Shown here: positions 7,017-14,653 of the stretch, in pieces
Layout: every line of letters starts with the position of its first letter
How positions within the stretch are numbered: the first letter of the stretch is position 1
Assembly (NCBI GenBank): GCA_964423175.1
Contig: CAYRDM010000004.1
Span: 1 to 24,748 of the forward strand
Source: JBGQJN01 sp964423175
GTDB taxonomy: Bacteria; Patescibacteriota; Minisyncoccia; 2-02-FULL-40-12; IGHO2-01-FULL-4-A
Direction of reading: 5' to 3'
Length of the DNA: 24,748 nt
Program-made: the position numbers and the translations under genes
The notes under the pieces: model-generated
Seen by the model: the letters and a program-made list of their open reading frames with translations, nothing else
Databases searched by the model: none
Told to the model about the DNA's origin: nothing

Positions 7017-7186
7017 GGGCGGCCAATAATCCCGTTATATCACCATTTGTCCACCCAGCGAGCGGACTGCATTCCGTCAAAAGAATGAATTTTGCTCGCA
7101 GTACTTTACTATTATACTGCTCGCAAACCGTGCAATTTATTCTTTTGGCGGTGCTATGACGGGATTATTGGCCGCTGGTATTTTTT
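7017..7186 (+). ncRNA. Rod-like palindromic element, candidate small structured RNA
   Basis: The ends pair over 26 positions (7019-7044 with 7150-7175: 24 Watson-Crick, one wobble, one mismatch), including a perfect 17-bp outer arm. An inner stem pairs 7075-7091 with 7134-7149. The apical stem GCAGTA/TACTGC (7098-7103 with 7115-7120) carries an 11-base loop, and 7045-7073 is left as a one-sided bulge holding a GTCC/GGAC mini-hairpin. A T run (7181-7186) follows the right arm. It sits between convergent genes and has no open frame. The size, rod shape, candidate promoter and T-tract resemble small RNAs of the 6S kind in outline only; no conserved 6S motif is recognised. A MITE-like repeat is the main alternative: a 9-base direct repeat TTATTGTAA occurs at 6998-7006 and 7185-7193. 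Confidence 0.45.
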
Positions 7187-7199
7187 ATTGTAATTAAAG

Positions 7200-7239
7200 A
7201 GCCCCGGGGATTCGCTTTTGTTTGCGAATCGCCGGGGCT
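7200..7239. terminator. Bidirectional terminator between convergent units
   Basis: A 16-position GC-rich stem with one mismatch (7200-7215 with 7224-7239) and an 8-base loop. The plus side continues TTTAT and the minus side continues with T-rich sequence. It lies six bases past the stop of the minus-strand cold-shock-domain gene. Confidence 0.88.
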
Positions 7240-7244
7240 TTATA

Positions 7245-8117
7245 TTATTCTGTGACACCAACAAGTTGATATCCTTGCGGGGTCTTTAAAAGACTTTTGA
7301 ATGTTACGATCTGACCGTTTGCTAGAGCAGGAAATTCTTGCTCGATGGCTGAGGCATGGATCATAACAGCCGAATTTTGGCTGGCCACTTTTCCTAGGCC
7401 ATAACGCTTTGACTGGTTAAAGAAAATGATTTGGCATTGATTGGCTTGTAACTCAACCTGAAGATTGACTTTGGGTTTGTGAGTTTCGGCCGGAGGTAGA
7501 AGACTAACATCCACCTTACTCTTTAGAAACAAACTTAGGGCTGGCCAAGAAGTATAACCTTGGAACTCATCGGGGAATACACAAAGAGCCCCTTTGTCAT
7601 TATACATCTGCGCTTGATAAACAAGTTGGACGGAAAGATAGTAGAAAGAATAGCCACCTTTCACATCAGTGACGATGCTAATTTGCCACATTTCTAATTT
7701 CCCGTTTCGGGTGCTGATTATCCAGATACCATTGTTCTGGAAGTTGTTTTCCTTTGTTACAAAATGACCTTCCTTGCTTTGGGTAGTGGCGACTTTTTTG
7801 AGTATTTGTACCTGACCGTTTCGTGTTGAATAGTTTTTGAGAATATCAATCATTCTTCTCTCGCCACTGATTTGCACAATGTGCAGATCTTCCCTTTGAA
7901 TTGCGGTAGCAACTAGACCAAAGGTAGTTTTTCTCGAACTATCGATGGCACACAGAAGGCCGGATTCTTTTATTACTTCGAGGCCACAAGCATTTATCAG
8001 CTCAACAAGTGAGCTGCCTTCAAAATTTTCCTGAGTGATTTCGGTTAAATCGAGTGCATCTATTAGAAGGCCAATGGCCCCCAGGACTTGCTTTAGAGCT
8101 CCGTAGCAGTTATACAT
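7245..8117 (-). CDS. Unknown protein with a C-terminal cold-shock-like domain
   Basis: A 290-residue protein. The first 200 residues are not recognised. The last 63 (about 228-290) match the cold-shock domain pattern: IIFFNQSKRYGLGKV corresponds to the WFN-KGFGFI RNP1 strand and AVMIHASAI to the VFVHFSAI RNP2 strand, followed by LANGQIVTFKSLL and the closing GYQLVGV. The domain binds single-stranded RNA or DNA; here one RNP1 aromatic is replaced by Leu. The start is set at the ATG at 8115-8117, because GGAGGT lies five bases upstream; an ATG 15 bases further up has no such site. It overlaps the Nudix stop codon by eight bases, indicating translational coupling. Confidence 0.75.
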   Translation of the reverse strand: MYNCYGALKQVLGAIGLLIDALDLTEITQENFEGSSLVELINACGLEVIKESGLLCAIDSSRKTTFGLVATAIQREDLHIVQISGERRMIDILKNYSTRNGQVQILKKVATTQSKEGHFVTKENNFQNNGIWIISTRNGKLEMWQISIVTDVKGGYSFYYLSVQLVYQAQMYNDKGALCVFPDEFQGYTSWPALSLFLKSKVDVSLLPPAETHKPKVNLQVELQANQCQIIFFNQSKRYGLGKVASQNSAVMIHASAIEQEFPALANGQIVTFKSLLKTPQGYQLVGVTE

Positions 8118-8892
8118 TTGAACCTCCGCCATTATTAGACTCGGCTTTCCTGTTTTGGAAAGTTAAGAATGATTTACGATGGCTAAAAAGTACAACTCTG
8201 GGAGGTAGTCCTTTTACCTGTATACAGCCGCCTTGTCTGCAGGCTCTTTCTAAAACTTCTTCTGAAACTATAATCACCGAATCAATCGGTTCTTCAGGAT
8301 TGAGGGGCTTGCCCTTATGATCCTGTGGGACTTGAATTTTCCCGCCAGTGATTCTTACTTGAAAGGCAGAGAACTTGTGTTCTTCTTCTCCGACCGTCAT
8401 TTCGGCGATTGGATCAGCGCCAACAATTTCACATTCAAGGCCAGTCTCTTCAAAAATTTCTCTTTTGAGACTAGCGGCTCTTGTTTCACCCGGGTGAACT
8501 CTTCCACCGGGGAAACCAAAGCTGCCTATTCCTGCTGGACCCTTGTTCGGGTTTCCTACCAGGACGTAGCCCTTCATGGGGCCAGTTTCAATCTTGGCGA
8601 TACCAACACAGGTTTCAAGTGACCAATTTTCCAGGTCGGTTAACGTTCCCGGGTTAGAAAAAATCCGGTGTTCATTCCTGCTTGATGCCGCAATCTTGGT
8701 CGCCTCTTCTGGAGAAATGTCCACATGAAATTCCTTGTAGAGATCTTTTACGAGATCAGGATTAATAGCCAGGCCCTTGTCTTCCAATGGGCGAGGGTTA
8801 AAACGAGACCCCCTCTTTCTATTCACTCGACTACTTCTGCCAGCCCTGATCATAGCCAGGGTTTGCTCAATATTACTAGATACCTCGGGCAT
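8110..8892 (-). CDS. Nudix hydrolase with an N-terminal extension
   Basis: A 260-residue protein with a complete Nudix box, G-x5-E-x7-RE-I-x-EE-x-G-L, at about residues 130-152 (GRVHPGETRAASLKREIFEETGL). Nudix enzymes hydrolyse nucleoside diphosphates linked to another group, with Mg2+ held by the Glu residues of the box. The preceding strand VGIAKIETGPMKGYVLVGNPNKGPAGIGSFGFPGG is typical. The first 90 residues form an unusual basic N-terminal extension and the C-terminus ends in a Gly/Asn/Ser tail. The substrate is unknown. The ATG at 8890-8892 is chosen because GGGAGG stands eight bases upstream; the longer TTG start would place this site inside the gene. It is co-transcribed and overlaps with the cold-shock-domain gene. 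Confidence 0.9.
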   Translation of the reverse strand: MPEVSSNIEQTLAMIRAGRSSRVNRKRGSRFNPRPLEDKGLAINPDLVKDLYKEFHVDISPEEATKIAASSRNEHRIFSNPGTLTDLENWSLETCVGIAKIETGPMKGYVLVGNPNKGPAGIGSFGFPGGRVHPGETRAASLKREIFEETGLECEIVGADPIAEMTVGEEEHKFSAFQVRITGGKIQVPQDHKGKPLNPEEPIDSVIIVSEEVLERACRQGGCIQVKGLPPRVVLFSHRKSFLTFQNRKAESNNGGGSNV

Positions 8893-8943
8893 GTGTATGC
8901 CCTCCCTTCTTTTCAAGGTTCTAGCGGTTTCCCGCGTGATTAT

Positions 8944-8972
8944 AAGTTACCATATAAAATCAATATTGTCAA
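8944..8972 (-). promoter_or_regulatory. Sigma-70 promoter of the Nudix/cold-shock-domain operon
   Basis: On the minus strand: TTGACA (8967-8972), a 17-base spacer and TAACTT (8944-8949) with an extended TGG. The leader of about 45 bases contains a small GCGG-GAAA-CCGC hairpin (8924-8935), which is a GNRA tetraloop, before the GGGAGG site. Confidence 0.65.
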
Positions 8973-8987
8973 TGTTTATTAACTATA

Positions 8988-9017
8988 TTAAAACCCCTTA
9001 TTGGTTAGGGGTTTTAA
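8988..9017. terminator. Bidirectional hairpin terminator between the S1 and Nudix units
   Basis: A 10-bp stem TTAAAACCCC/GGGGTTTTAA (8988-8997 with 9008-9017), extendable by one T:A pair. It lies about 130 bases past the S1-protein stop and just before the Nudix -35 box. The bases between it and the S1 stop (9018-9145) hold no gene that I can see. Confidence 0.75.
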
Positions 9018-9145
9018 TGATTTCTTTGAGATCTAATTTCGACTTTTTTCTGTTGTAGGTTTTTTTATTTTTGTGTATTTGGGTGGCCTTTATTTTTATG
9101 GGCCCTCTCGATAAATTAATAAATTTCTGAGATGTTATACTTTTT

Positions 9146-10282
9146 TTAGGCATTTTTTTCTAGAGTCAATAATATCCTTCTTTCTTTAGAATCTATAGAA
9201 ACAATTGCTGCGGTAATCTTGTCTCCAAGTTTTGGTGCTTCCTCGACTTTCTTGTCAGTTAATTCCGATGTTGGTAGGAAACCGGAGATTTCCTCATCCA
9301 ATTTAACCAGAGCACCATAGCTGGTCATTTTCAAAACTTCTCCGGAAACAATTTGCCCGACTTGGTATTTTTCTTCTATCTTTTCCCAAGGATTGGATTT
9401 GAGTGCCTTTAGGGATAACGATATTTTATTGCCATCGATGCTGATTATTTTGGCCTTAACTGTTTGACCGGACTTTAGAACATTACGAGGGTTATCTATT
9501 ATTTTCCAATCTATTTCGGAAATATGTATTAAGCCTTCTACTTTTGATTTTATTTTTTCTGTACCATCCTCGGATATAGATTCGGAACCGGGTACGGGGA
9601 TATTTACGAATGCACCAAAGTCTGTGACGTCAGTAACCTCAGCATCCACTATTTCGCCTACGTTAAATTTCATTACTTCCTCTTTAAGTTGGGCGTCATT
9701 GATGGCCTTTTCGGAAACTATTAGACGATTTTCCTCCGCGGAGAAATCAATTATTTTTATTTGAATATCTTGGTTGCGGAATTTTTGTAATGCTTGAACA
9801 ATCTTGGTTGTGTCGCCGCCCTCTATTTTGGGGTAATGCTCCGGGGCTAGTTGTGATAATGGAAGGAAGCCCTGAACTGAGTTTATCTCCACTATTAAAC
9901 CACCTTTGTTTATGTTTATGATTTTGGTGGTGATTACTTCTCCCGTTTCCTTTTTCTTGCGGATGTCTTCCCATGCTGTAGTCATTTGGGCGCGTTTCAA
10001 AGAGAGCTCTCTGTAGCCATCTTCATTTTCAATATCAAGCAGGACGCCGGATATCTGTTGGCCTGCTTTGAGTGATTTTTGCAGGGTAGTATTGTCGTAG
10101 AATTCTCCTGGATAAACAATTCCAGTACCAAGGGAGCCGAGGTCAATTAAGACAGAGTTTTTGCTGATGCTTATAATTTCACCGCCTACAATGTCGCCTG
10201 GTTTGGGTAAATTAAAACTAGACTTTGCCAACAAGTCTTTCATTGAAAAGCCTGTATTACCAACTTGTGCCGAGATCTCCAT
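9146..10282 (-). CDS. rpsA: Ribosomal protein S1-like protein with four S1 domains
   Basis: A 378-residue protein with four OB-fold S1 RNA-binding domains at about 28-96, 113-191, 207-292 and 307-375. Signatures are GDIVGGEIISISKNSVLIDLG, GEVITTKIININKGGLIVE, GEIVDAEVTDVTDFGAFVNI...GLIHISEI, and GQIVSGEVLKMTSYGALVKLD. Domain 3 is the most canonical and carries an acidic insert (about 232-247). It binds mRNA and probably helps to load it on the 30S subunit. Four domains is the short form, as in Firmicutes and many reduced genomes, against six in E. coli. The ATG lacks a Shine-Dalgarno site and lies 12 bases after a good -10 box. It could also be a general RNA-binding S1 protein rather than the ribosomal one. 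Confidence 0.9.
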   Translation of the reverse strand: MEISAQVGNTGFSMKDLLAKSSFNLPKPGDIVGGEIISISKNSVLIDLGSLGTGIVYPGEFYDNTTLQKSLKAGQQISGVLLDIENEDGYRELSLKRAQMTTAWEDIRKKKETGEVITTKIININKGGLIVEINSVQGFLPLSQLAPEHYPKIEGGDTTKIVQALQKFRNQDIQIKIIDFSAEENRLIVSEKAINDAQLKEEVMKFNVGEIVDAEVTDVTDFGAFVNIPVPGSESISEDGTEKIKSKVEGLIHISEIDWKIIDNPRNVLKSGQTVKAKIISIDGNKISLSLKALKSNPWEKIEEKYQVGQIVSGEVLKMTSYGALVKLDEEISGFLPTSELTDKKVEEAPKLGDKITAAIVSIDSKERRILLTLEKNA

Positions 10283-10294
10283 ATATAGTGAAGG

Positions 10295-10335
10295 AGTATA
10301 TCAGTATTTAATATTTTTGGCAAATTATTTGACAA
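10295..10335 (-). promoter_or_regulatory. Promoter region of the S1-protein gene
   Basis: On the minus strand, TATACT with an extended TGA (10295-10300) and TTTGCC (10319-10324) 18 bases upstream. An overlapping alternative uses TTGTCA (10330-10335) with ATTAAA (10307-10312). The first gives a leader of only about five bases. Confidence 0.5.
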
Positions 10336-10399
10336 AAATGTGTTTTAATCTCATCGTTTTGAAAAAAAGTTTAACATTAAAAGGAGTGAGGTTTTGCCA

Positions 10400-10428
10400 T
10401 TGTATTGAGTTAGTTTTTTTGATATAAT
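10400..10428 (+). promoter_or_regulatory. Leaderless promoter of the MBL-fold gene
   Basis: TTGTAT (10400-10405), a 17-base spacer and a perfect TATAAT (10423-10428) with an extended TGA. Only seven bases separate it from the ATG at 10436, so transcription should begin at the start codon itself. Confidence 0.75.
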
Positions 10429-10435
10429 TTAAGAT

Positions 10436-11071
10436 ATGAATATCAGCTGGTACGGACAATCTTGTTTTAGACTCGAATCCAAAGGAGTGAGTATATTGAT
10501 CGACCCCTTTTCAAAGGAAATAGGACTTAGGGCGCCTAGATTAAACGACAATATATTTTTGGTTTCGCATGAGCACTTTGACCATAACAATGTAAAAGAA
10601 GCTCCGGCTGAGGCCTTTATAATAAGAGGCCCTGGCGAATATGAAAAATCGGGAGTGCATTTTGAGGGTATAGTTTCCTTTCACGATAATTCTCAAGGTA
10701 CGCAAAGAGGTATGAACACAATTTATTTGATAAGAATTGAGGATATGAGGTTGTGTCATTTGGGCGATCTCGGTCAGACAAAACTGACAGATGAGCAGGT
10801 AGAAGCCATAGGTGATGTGGATGTCCTCTTTATTCCAATAGGCGGTAAATATACAATTGATGGTAAGGAGGCCGTGGATATTATAAAGCAGGTAGATCCC
10901 AAGATTATTATTCCGATGCATTATAAGGTAGACGACCTAGGAGTAGATATAGAAGGTCCGCAAAAATTTTTGAAAGAAATTGGTATCAAGCCAGAGGAGG
11001 TTGAGACATATAAAATTTCTGCCAAGAATTTGCCGACCGAAGAAACCAAGTTAATAACGTTTAAAATATGA
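10436..11071 (+). CDS. MBL-fold metal-dependent hydrolase
   Basis: A 211-residue single-domain metallo-beta-lactamase fold protein of the UlaG/UPF0173-like group. It begins MNISWYGQSCFRLE, which is typical of that group. Metal ligands are SHEHFDH (H45, H47, D49, H50), the GPGEYE loop near 65-70, the Asp in HLGDLG and the late His in PMHYK. The physiological substrate is unknown; related proteins are often annotated only as Zn-dependent hydrolases. Its last codons overlap the next gene by four bases (ATGA), so the two are translationally coupled. It has no Shine-Dalgarno site, and the -10 box lies seven bases upstream. Confidence 0.88.
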   Translation: MNISWYGQSCFRLESKGVSILIDPFSKEIGLRAPRLNDNIFLVSHEHFDHNNVKEAPAEAFIIRGPGEYEKSGVHFEGIVSFHDNSQGTQRGMNTIYLIRIEDMRLCHLGDLGQTKLTDEQVEAIGDVDVLFIPIGGKYTIDGKEAVDIIKQVDPKIIIPMHYKVDDLGVDIEGPQKFLKEIGIKPEEVETYKISAKNLPTEETKLITFKI

Positions 11072-11436
11072 GAAAGTTAGTAAGCGAAATTAGAGAACAG
11101 CCCGAACACATAAGGCACATATTTATGTGGACGATGGTTGTAATAACTTTTTCTTTGGTTGGTTTTGTTTGGTTTAGATCAACATCAAAACAATTTGTTG
11201 CAATGCTAAATCCGGAACAAGCACAAGGAAGAGCATTGGCGCAGAACGAGGCGGGCGCCAATAAAGGCAGCCAACCTTCGCCGTTTGCAACTCTTTTCAA
11301 TTCTTGGCAGAATCTGAGAGCTAACATTTCAGAATTATTGATTGGTTCAAAAGGGGATTTGAATATAGATAATTTGACAGTACCAACTGAAGAAGAGTTG
11401 CCACCGCAGACTTTGCCGCTTTCGGGTAATAAATAA
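11068..11436 (+). CDS. Small membrane-anchored protein, unknown
   Basis: A 122-residue protein with a short basic cytoplasmic N-terminus (residues 1-16), one membrane helix (about 17-37, HIFMWTMVVITFSLVGFVWF) and an extracytoplasmic, low-complexity tail rich in Ala, Gln, Asn, Glu and Pro. I do not recognise the family. The start overlaps the upstream stop (ATGA), which suggests co-translation with the MBL-fold protein. It is followed by a loose inverted repeat (about 11441-11501) of CAACC and GGTTG blocks that may end transcription before gyrA. Confidence 0.7.
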   Translation: MRKLVSEIREQPEHIRHIFMWTMVVITFSLVGFVWFRSTSKQFVAMLNPEQAQGRALAQNEAGANKGSQPSPFATLFNSWQNLRANISELLIGSKGDLNIDNLTVPTEEELPPQTLPLSGNK

Positions 11437-11481
11437 TTTCACAACCACCAACTTTTGACCGCCAACCAAAATATGGGCTGG

Positions 11482-11509
11482 TTGTCTGGAGTTGGTTGTT
11501 GTTTATTAA
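11482..11509 (+). promoter_or_regulatory. Candidate leaderless promoter of gyrA
   Basis: TTGTCT (11482-11487), a 16-base spacer and TATTAA (11504-11509), six bases before the gyrA ATG. The -35 box lies within the 3' half of the imperfect inverted repeat 11441-11501, so the repeat could also influence gyrA expression. No Shine-Dalgarno site is present. Confidence 0.5.
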
Positions 11510-11515
11510 AGCTTT

Positions 11516-13954
11516 ATGGCCACACTAAATGGCACAATTAAACCTCGCGAGATAGTGCAGGAGATGCAGGAATCTTTTTTGGATTACGCAATGAGCGTAA
11601 TCGTTGATCGTGCGTTGCCTGATGTCAGAGATGGATTAAAACCCGTGCACCGCAGGATACTTTTTGGTATGCAAGAAATGGGCATAAGACATAACACAAA
11701 GGTTATTAAATCGGCGAGAATAGTTGGTTATGTGATGGGTAACTATCATCCTCACGGCAACATAGCTATTTATGATTCTATCGCCAGAATGGCCCAGGAT
11801 TTTTCTTTGAGATATCCCCTCGTTGATGGTCAAGGAAACTGGGGATCTATCGATGGCGATTCTCCTGCTGCAGATCGTTACACAGAGGCCAGACTAACTA
11901 AGGTTGCCGATGAAATGCTTGCTGACATCGATAAGGATACTGTTGATTTCAGGGATAATTATGATGGCTCTCACAGAGAACCAGTGGTTTTGCCAACAGT
12001 TGTTCCTAATCTTCTAATAAACGGTTCAATGGGAATTGCGGTTGGTATGGCGACAAATATTCCACCCCATAATTTGGGGGAGGTTTTGGACGGTCTAATG
12101 CATATGATTGAAAACCCAGACTGCAGTGTCACTGATTTGATGCAGTTTATTAAAGGACCAGATTTTCCAACAGGTGGCACTATTTATAATGAGAAGGAGA
12201 TTCTAAATGCCTATGCCACAGGGAGAGGTTCTATAGAAATGAGAGCAAAGACGGAGATTATAGATTCGGAGAAAAAAGGTTTTCAGATCATAGTTAATGA
12301 GATCCCTTATCAAGTAAATAAGTCAGAACTTATTAAAAAGATAGCTGAGCTGGTTAAAGAAAAAAAGGTTGATGGAATTAAAGATGTCAGAGACGAATCT
12401 GATAAAGACGGTTTGCGTATAGCTATCGATCTTAAGCAGGATGCTTATCCGCGTAAGGTTTTGAACCAACTTTTCAAATATACGGAACTCCAGAAATCAT
12501 TTCACATGAATGCGTTGGCGCTCGTGGACGGAATACAACCTAATATTTTGGATTTGAAAGGAATGCTTGAAAAGTTCTTGGAACATCGCAGAGAGATTGT
12601 TCGCAGACGCTGCCAGTTCGAACTTCGCAAGGCTCAAGAGAGGGCGCACATTTTGGAAGGTCTTACCAAGGCTCTAGACCATATAGACGAGATAATTCAA
12701 CTCATTAAAAAATCAGCTTCTAAAGAAGAGGCTTTTAATAACTTAATTAAAAAATATAAGTTTTCTGACAGGCAAGCTTCAGCGATTTTGGAAATGAGAT
12801 TGCAAACTCTTGCTGGTCTTGAGCGCAAGAAAATAGAAGATGAATTAAAAGAAAAGAGAGAAATTATTGCACATCTGCAAGATCTCTTGGCTCATCCAAA
12901 AAAAATGCTCGCAGTTATAAAAACGGAATTTCAGGATATAAAGGTTAAATATGCAGACGAGCGCAGAACAAATATTATCAAATCCGCTCTCAAAGAAATC
13001 GGTGAGGAGGAGTTAATTCCGGAAGAAGAGTCTTTGTTCATGATGACCTATAGCGGTTATATCAAAAGAATGCCGCCAGATATTCTTCGTTCCCAAAAGA
13101 GAGGTGGTAAGGGATTAGTTGGAATGGCAACTAAAGAAGAAGACGCCGTGAGTCAATTTTTCGTGGCGAATACTCATGATAACCTCATGTTCTTCACAAA
13201 CTCAGGCAAGATTTATCAGACCAAAGGATATGAAGTTCCGGAATCCTCAAGAACCGCTAAGGGTAAAGCAATTGTAAATTTTCTTCAGGTGTCACCACAG
13301 GACAGAGTTACAGCGATCGTCCCGATATCCAAAAAAGTAGAAAAAAATGGCTACCTGGTTATGGTTACGGCAAACGGTGTTATTAAAAAGGTCGCAGTTG
13401 ACCAATTTTCAAATGTCCGAAGAAATGGAATGGTCGCGATCAAACTTAAAAAGGATGATGAATTAAAATGGGTTAAGATAAGTTCCGGATCTGATGAAAT
13501 AATGCTCGTCACCTCAGATGGCGCGGCTATAAGATTTAAAGAGAAAGATGTAAGGCCAATGGGCAGGGGTGCAAGCGGTGTTATAGGTATGAGATTGGAC
13601 GAAGGTGCCAAAATTGTCGGTGCAGAAGTTGTTCCGGGTAAAGGTGTTACTGGATTGAAGTTGTTGGTTGTTATGAAGAATGGATATGGAAAGAGGACTG
13701 ACTTGAGTGCATACAAACAACAAAATCGTGGAGGCAAGGGTATATTTACGGCAAAGATTACATCTAAGACTGGCGATCTCGTTTCAGCTCATGTGACCAG
13801 CGAAGAGAATAAAGAAATCATAGCTGTGTCTCGCAAGGGGGTTGTTATAAGGACTGAGCTCTCCAGCATCTCTGTTCTGGGGAGAGCTACGCAAGGTGTT
13901 AGGATAATGAAGATGGAATCTGGAGATGGTGTAGCTTCCGTCGTAGTTGTCTAG
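11516..13954 (+). CDS. gyrA: DNA gyrase subunit A
   Basis: An 812-residue subunit that cuts and rejoins DNA in the gyrase A2B2 complex, introducing negative supercoils. The N-terminal winged-helix/tower domain is intact, with catalytic Y122 in ADRYTEARL. The numbering coincides with E. coli GyrA here. A coiled-coil stretch lies around 350-490. The C-terminal beta-pinwheel carries the gyrase-specific box QKRGGKG (527-533), which separates it from topoisomerase IV ParC, plus a second box-like QNRGGKG (736-742). In the quinolone pocket the motif reads HGNIAIYD, with N82 and I83 instead of the E. coli D82 and S83. No Shine-Dalgarno site is present. A strong terminator follows. Confidence 0.96.
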   Translation: MATLNGTIKPREIVQEMQESFLDYAMSVIVDRALPDVRDGLKPVHRRILFGMQEMGIRHNTKVIKSARIVGYVMGNYHPHGNIAIYDSIARMAQDFSLRYPLVDGQGNWGSIDGDSPAADRYTEARLTKVADEMLADIDKDTVDFRDNYDGSHREPVVLPTVVPNLLINGSMGIAVGMATNIPPHNLGEVLDGLMHMIENPDCSVTDLMQFIKGPDFPTGGTIYNEKEILNAYATGRGSIEMRAKTEIIDSEKKGFQIIVNEIPYQVNKSELIKKIAELVKEKKVDGIKDVRDESDKDGLRIAIDLKQDAYPRKVLNQLFKYTELQKSFHMNALALVDGIQPNILDLKGMLEKFLEHRREIVRRRCQFELRKAQERAHILEGLTKALDHIDEIIQLIKKSASKEEAFNNLIKKYKFSDRQASAILEMRLQTLAGLERKKIEDELKEKREIIAHLQDLLAHPKKMLAVIKTEFQDIKVKYADERRTNIIKSALKEIGEEELIPEEESLFMMTYSGYIKRMPPDILRSQKRGGKGLVGMATKEEDAVSQFFVANTHDNLMFFTNSGKIYQTKGYEVPESSRTAKGKAIVNFLQVSPQDRVTAIVPISKKVEKNGYLVMVTANGVIKKVAVDQFSNVRRNGMVAIKLKKDDELKWVKISSGSDEIMLVTSDGAAIRFKEKDVRPMGRGASGVIGMRLDEGAKIVGAEVVPGKGVTGLKLLVVMKNGYGKRTDLSAYKQQNRGGKGIFTAKITSKTGDLVSAHVTSEENKEIIAVSRKGVVIRTELSSISVLGRATQGVRIMKMESGDGVASVVVV

Positions 13955-13976
13955 GACGGGTATCTTTTTATTTTAT

Positions 13977-14006
13977 AAAAGCCGCGTTGTTCACAACGCG
14001 GCTTTT
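13977..14006 (+). terminator. Rho-independent terminator after gyrA
   Basis: A perfect 13-bp stem (13977-13989 with 13994-14006) with a TTCA loop, A-tract on the left and TTTT on the right. Confidence 0.92.
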
Positions 14007-14024
14007 AGTAACCAAAGCGTTTGA

Positions 14025-14030
14025 TATAAT
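14025..14030 (+). promoter_or_regulatory. Extended -10 promoter of the methyltransferase gene
   Basis: TATAAT preceded by TGA. The -35 region is poor (CTTTTA at 14002-14007, inside the gyrA terminator). Start would be near 14037, six to seven bases before the ATG at 14044. Confidence 0.55.
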
Positions 14031-14043
14031 GAGTTATATAGAA

Positions 14044-14631
14044 ATGCAAGTAAATACAAGTAGTTCTTCCGCATCTTCGCCGGCCAGTGTTCAAACCGGC
14101 GGTCTTTTTATGGATCCGAATATGATTGTCGGAAGTTTTGGTTTGACCGAAGGCATGAGAGTTACTGATTTTGGTTCTGGCGCGGGTTTTTTTACAGTTT
14201 TAATGGCCAAGCGTGTTGGTCAGAGTGGCGAAGTGACTGCTATCGACTTGCTTGATTCAGCTTTGGATACCTTGAAATCTAAGGCAAGCATGGAAGGACT
14301 TAATAATATAAAAACAGTTAAGTCTAATCTAGAAAATACTGGTGCTTCGGGTCTTGGTAATGAATCCCAGGATCTTGTGTTAATTGCTAATACTCTTTTC
14401 CAAAACCCTGATAAGAATCCTATTATAAATGAAGCAAGTAGGGTTTTAAAACCCAGTGGCACTCTAGCTATTGTTGAATGGAAGAAAGGCGCTGGAGGAT
14501 TCGGTCCGCCTGACCAATTGAGAACAGATCCAGAAGAAATGAAAAAACTCGTAGAAGGATTTGGTTTTGTTTTTGTGCAAGATGTTGATTCGGGAGCATT
14601 TCATTACGGGGTAATTTTTAGAAAAATATAG
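14044..14631 (+). CDS. Class I SAM-dependent methyltransferase
   Basis: A 195-residue protein with the Rossmann-like methyltransferase fold. Motif I is VTDFGSGAGFFT (about 40-51), the acidic end of strand 2 is VTAIDLLDSAL (about 64-74), and the later strands LVLIANTLFQNP and SGTLAIVEWKK follow the UbiE/Methyltransf_11 plan. The substrate is unknown. The start is placed at the ATG at 14044, after the -10 box. Longer starts would begin inside the gyrA terminator hairpin or overlap the -10 box itself. It is the first gene of a run with the solute-binding protein (22-base gap) and the large fusion protein. Confidence 0.85.
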   Translation: MQVNTSSSSASSPASVQTGGLFMDPNMIVGSFGLTEGMRVTDFGSGAGFFTVLMAKRVGQSGEVTAIDLLDSALDTLKSKASMEGLNNIKTVKSNLENTGASGLGNESQDLVLIANTLFQNPDKNPIINEASRVLKPSGTLAIVEWKKGAGGFGPPDQLRTDPEEMKKLVEGFGFVFVQDVDSGAFHYGVIFRKI

Positions 14632-14653
14632 TTTTTAAGTTTTTTAATTTTTT

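Noticed and set aside
7017..7186. Integron attC site
   Set aside because: It lacks the conserved GTTRRRY/RYYYAAC core sites and there is no integrase or cassette array nearby.
13987..14043. N-terminal extension of the methyltransferase from TTG at 13987
   Set aside because: This start lies inside the gyrA terminator hairpin and upstream of the TATAAT box at 14025-14030.
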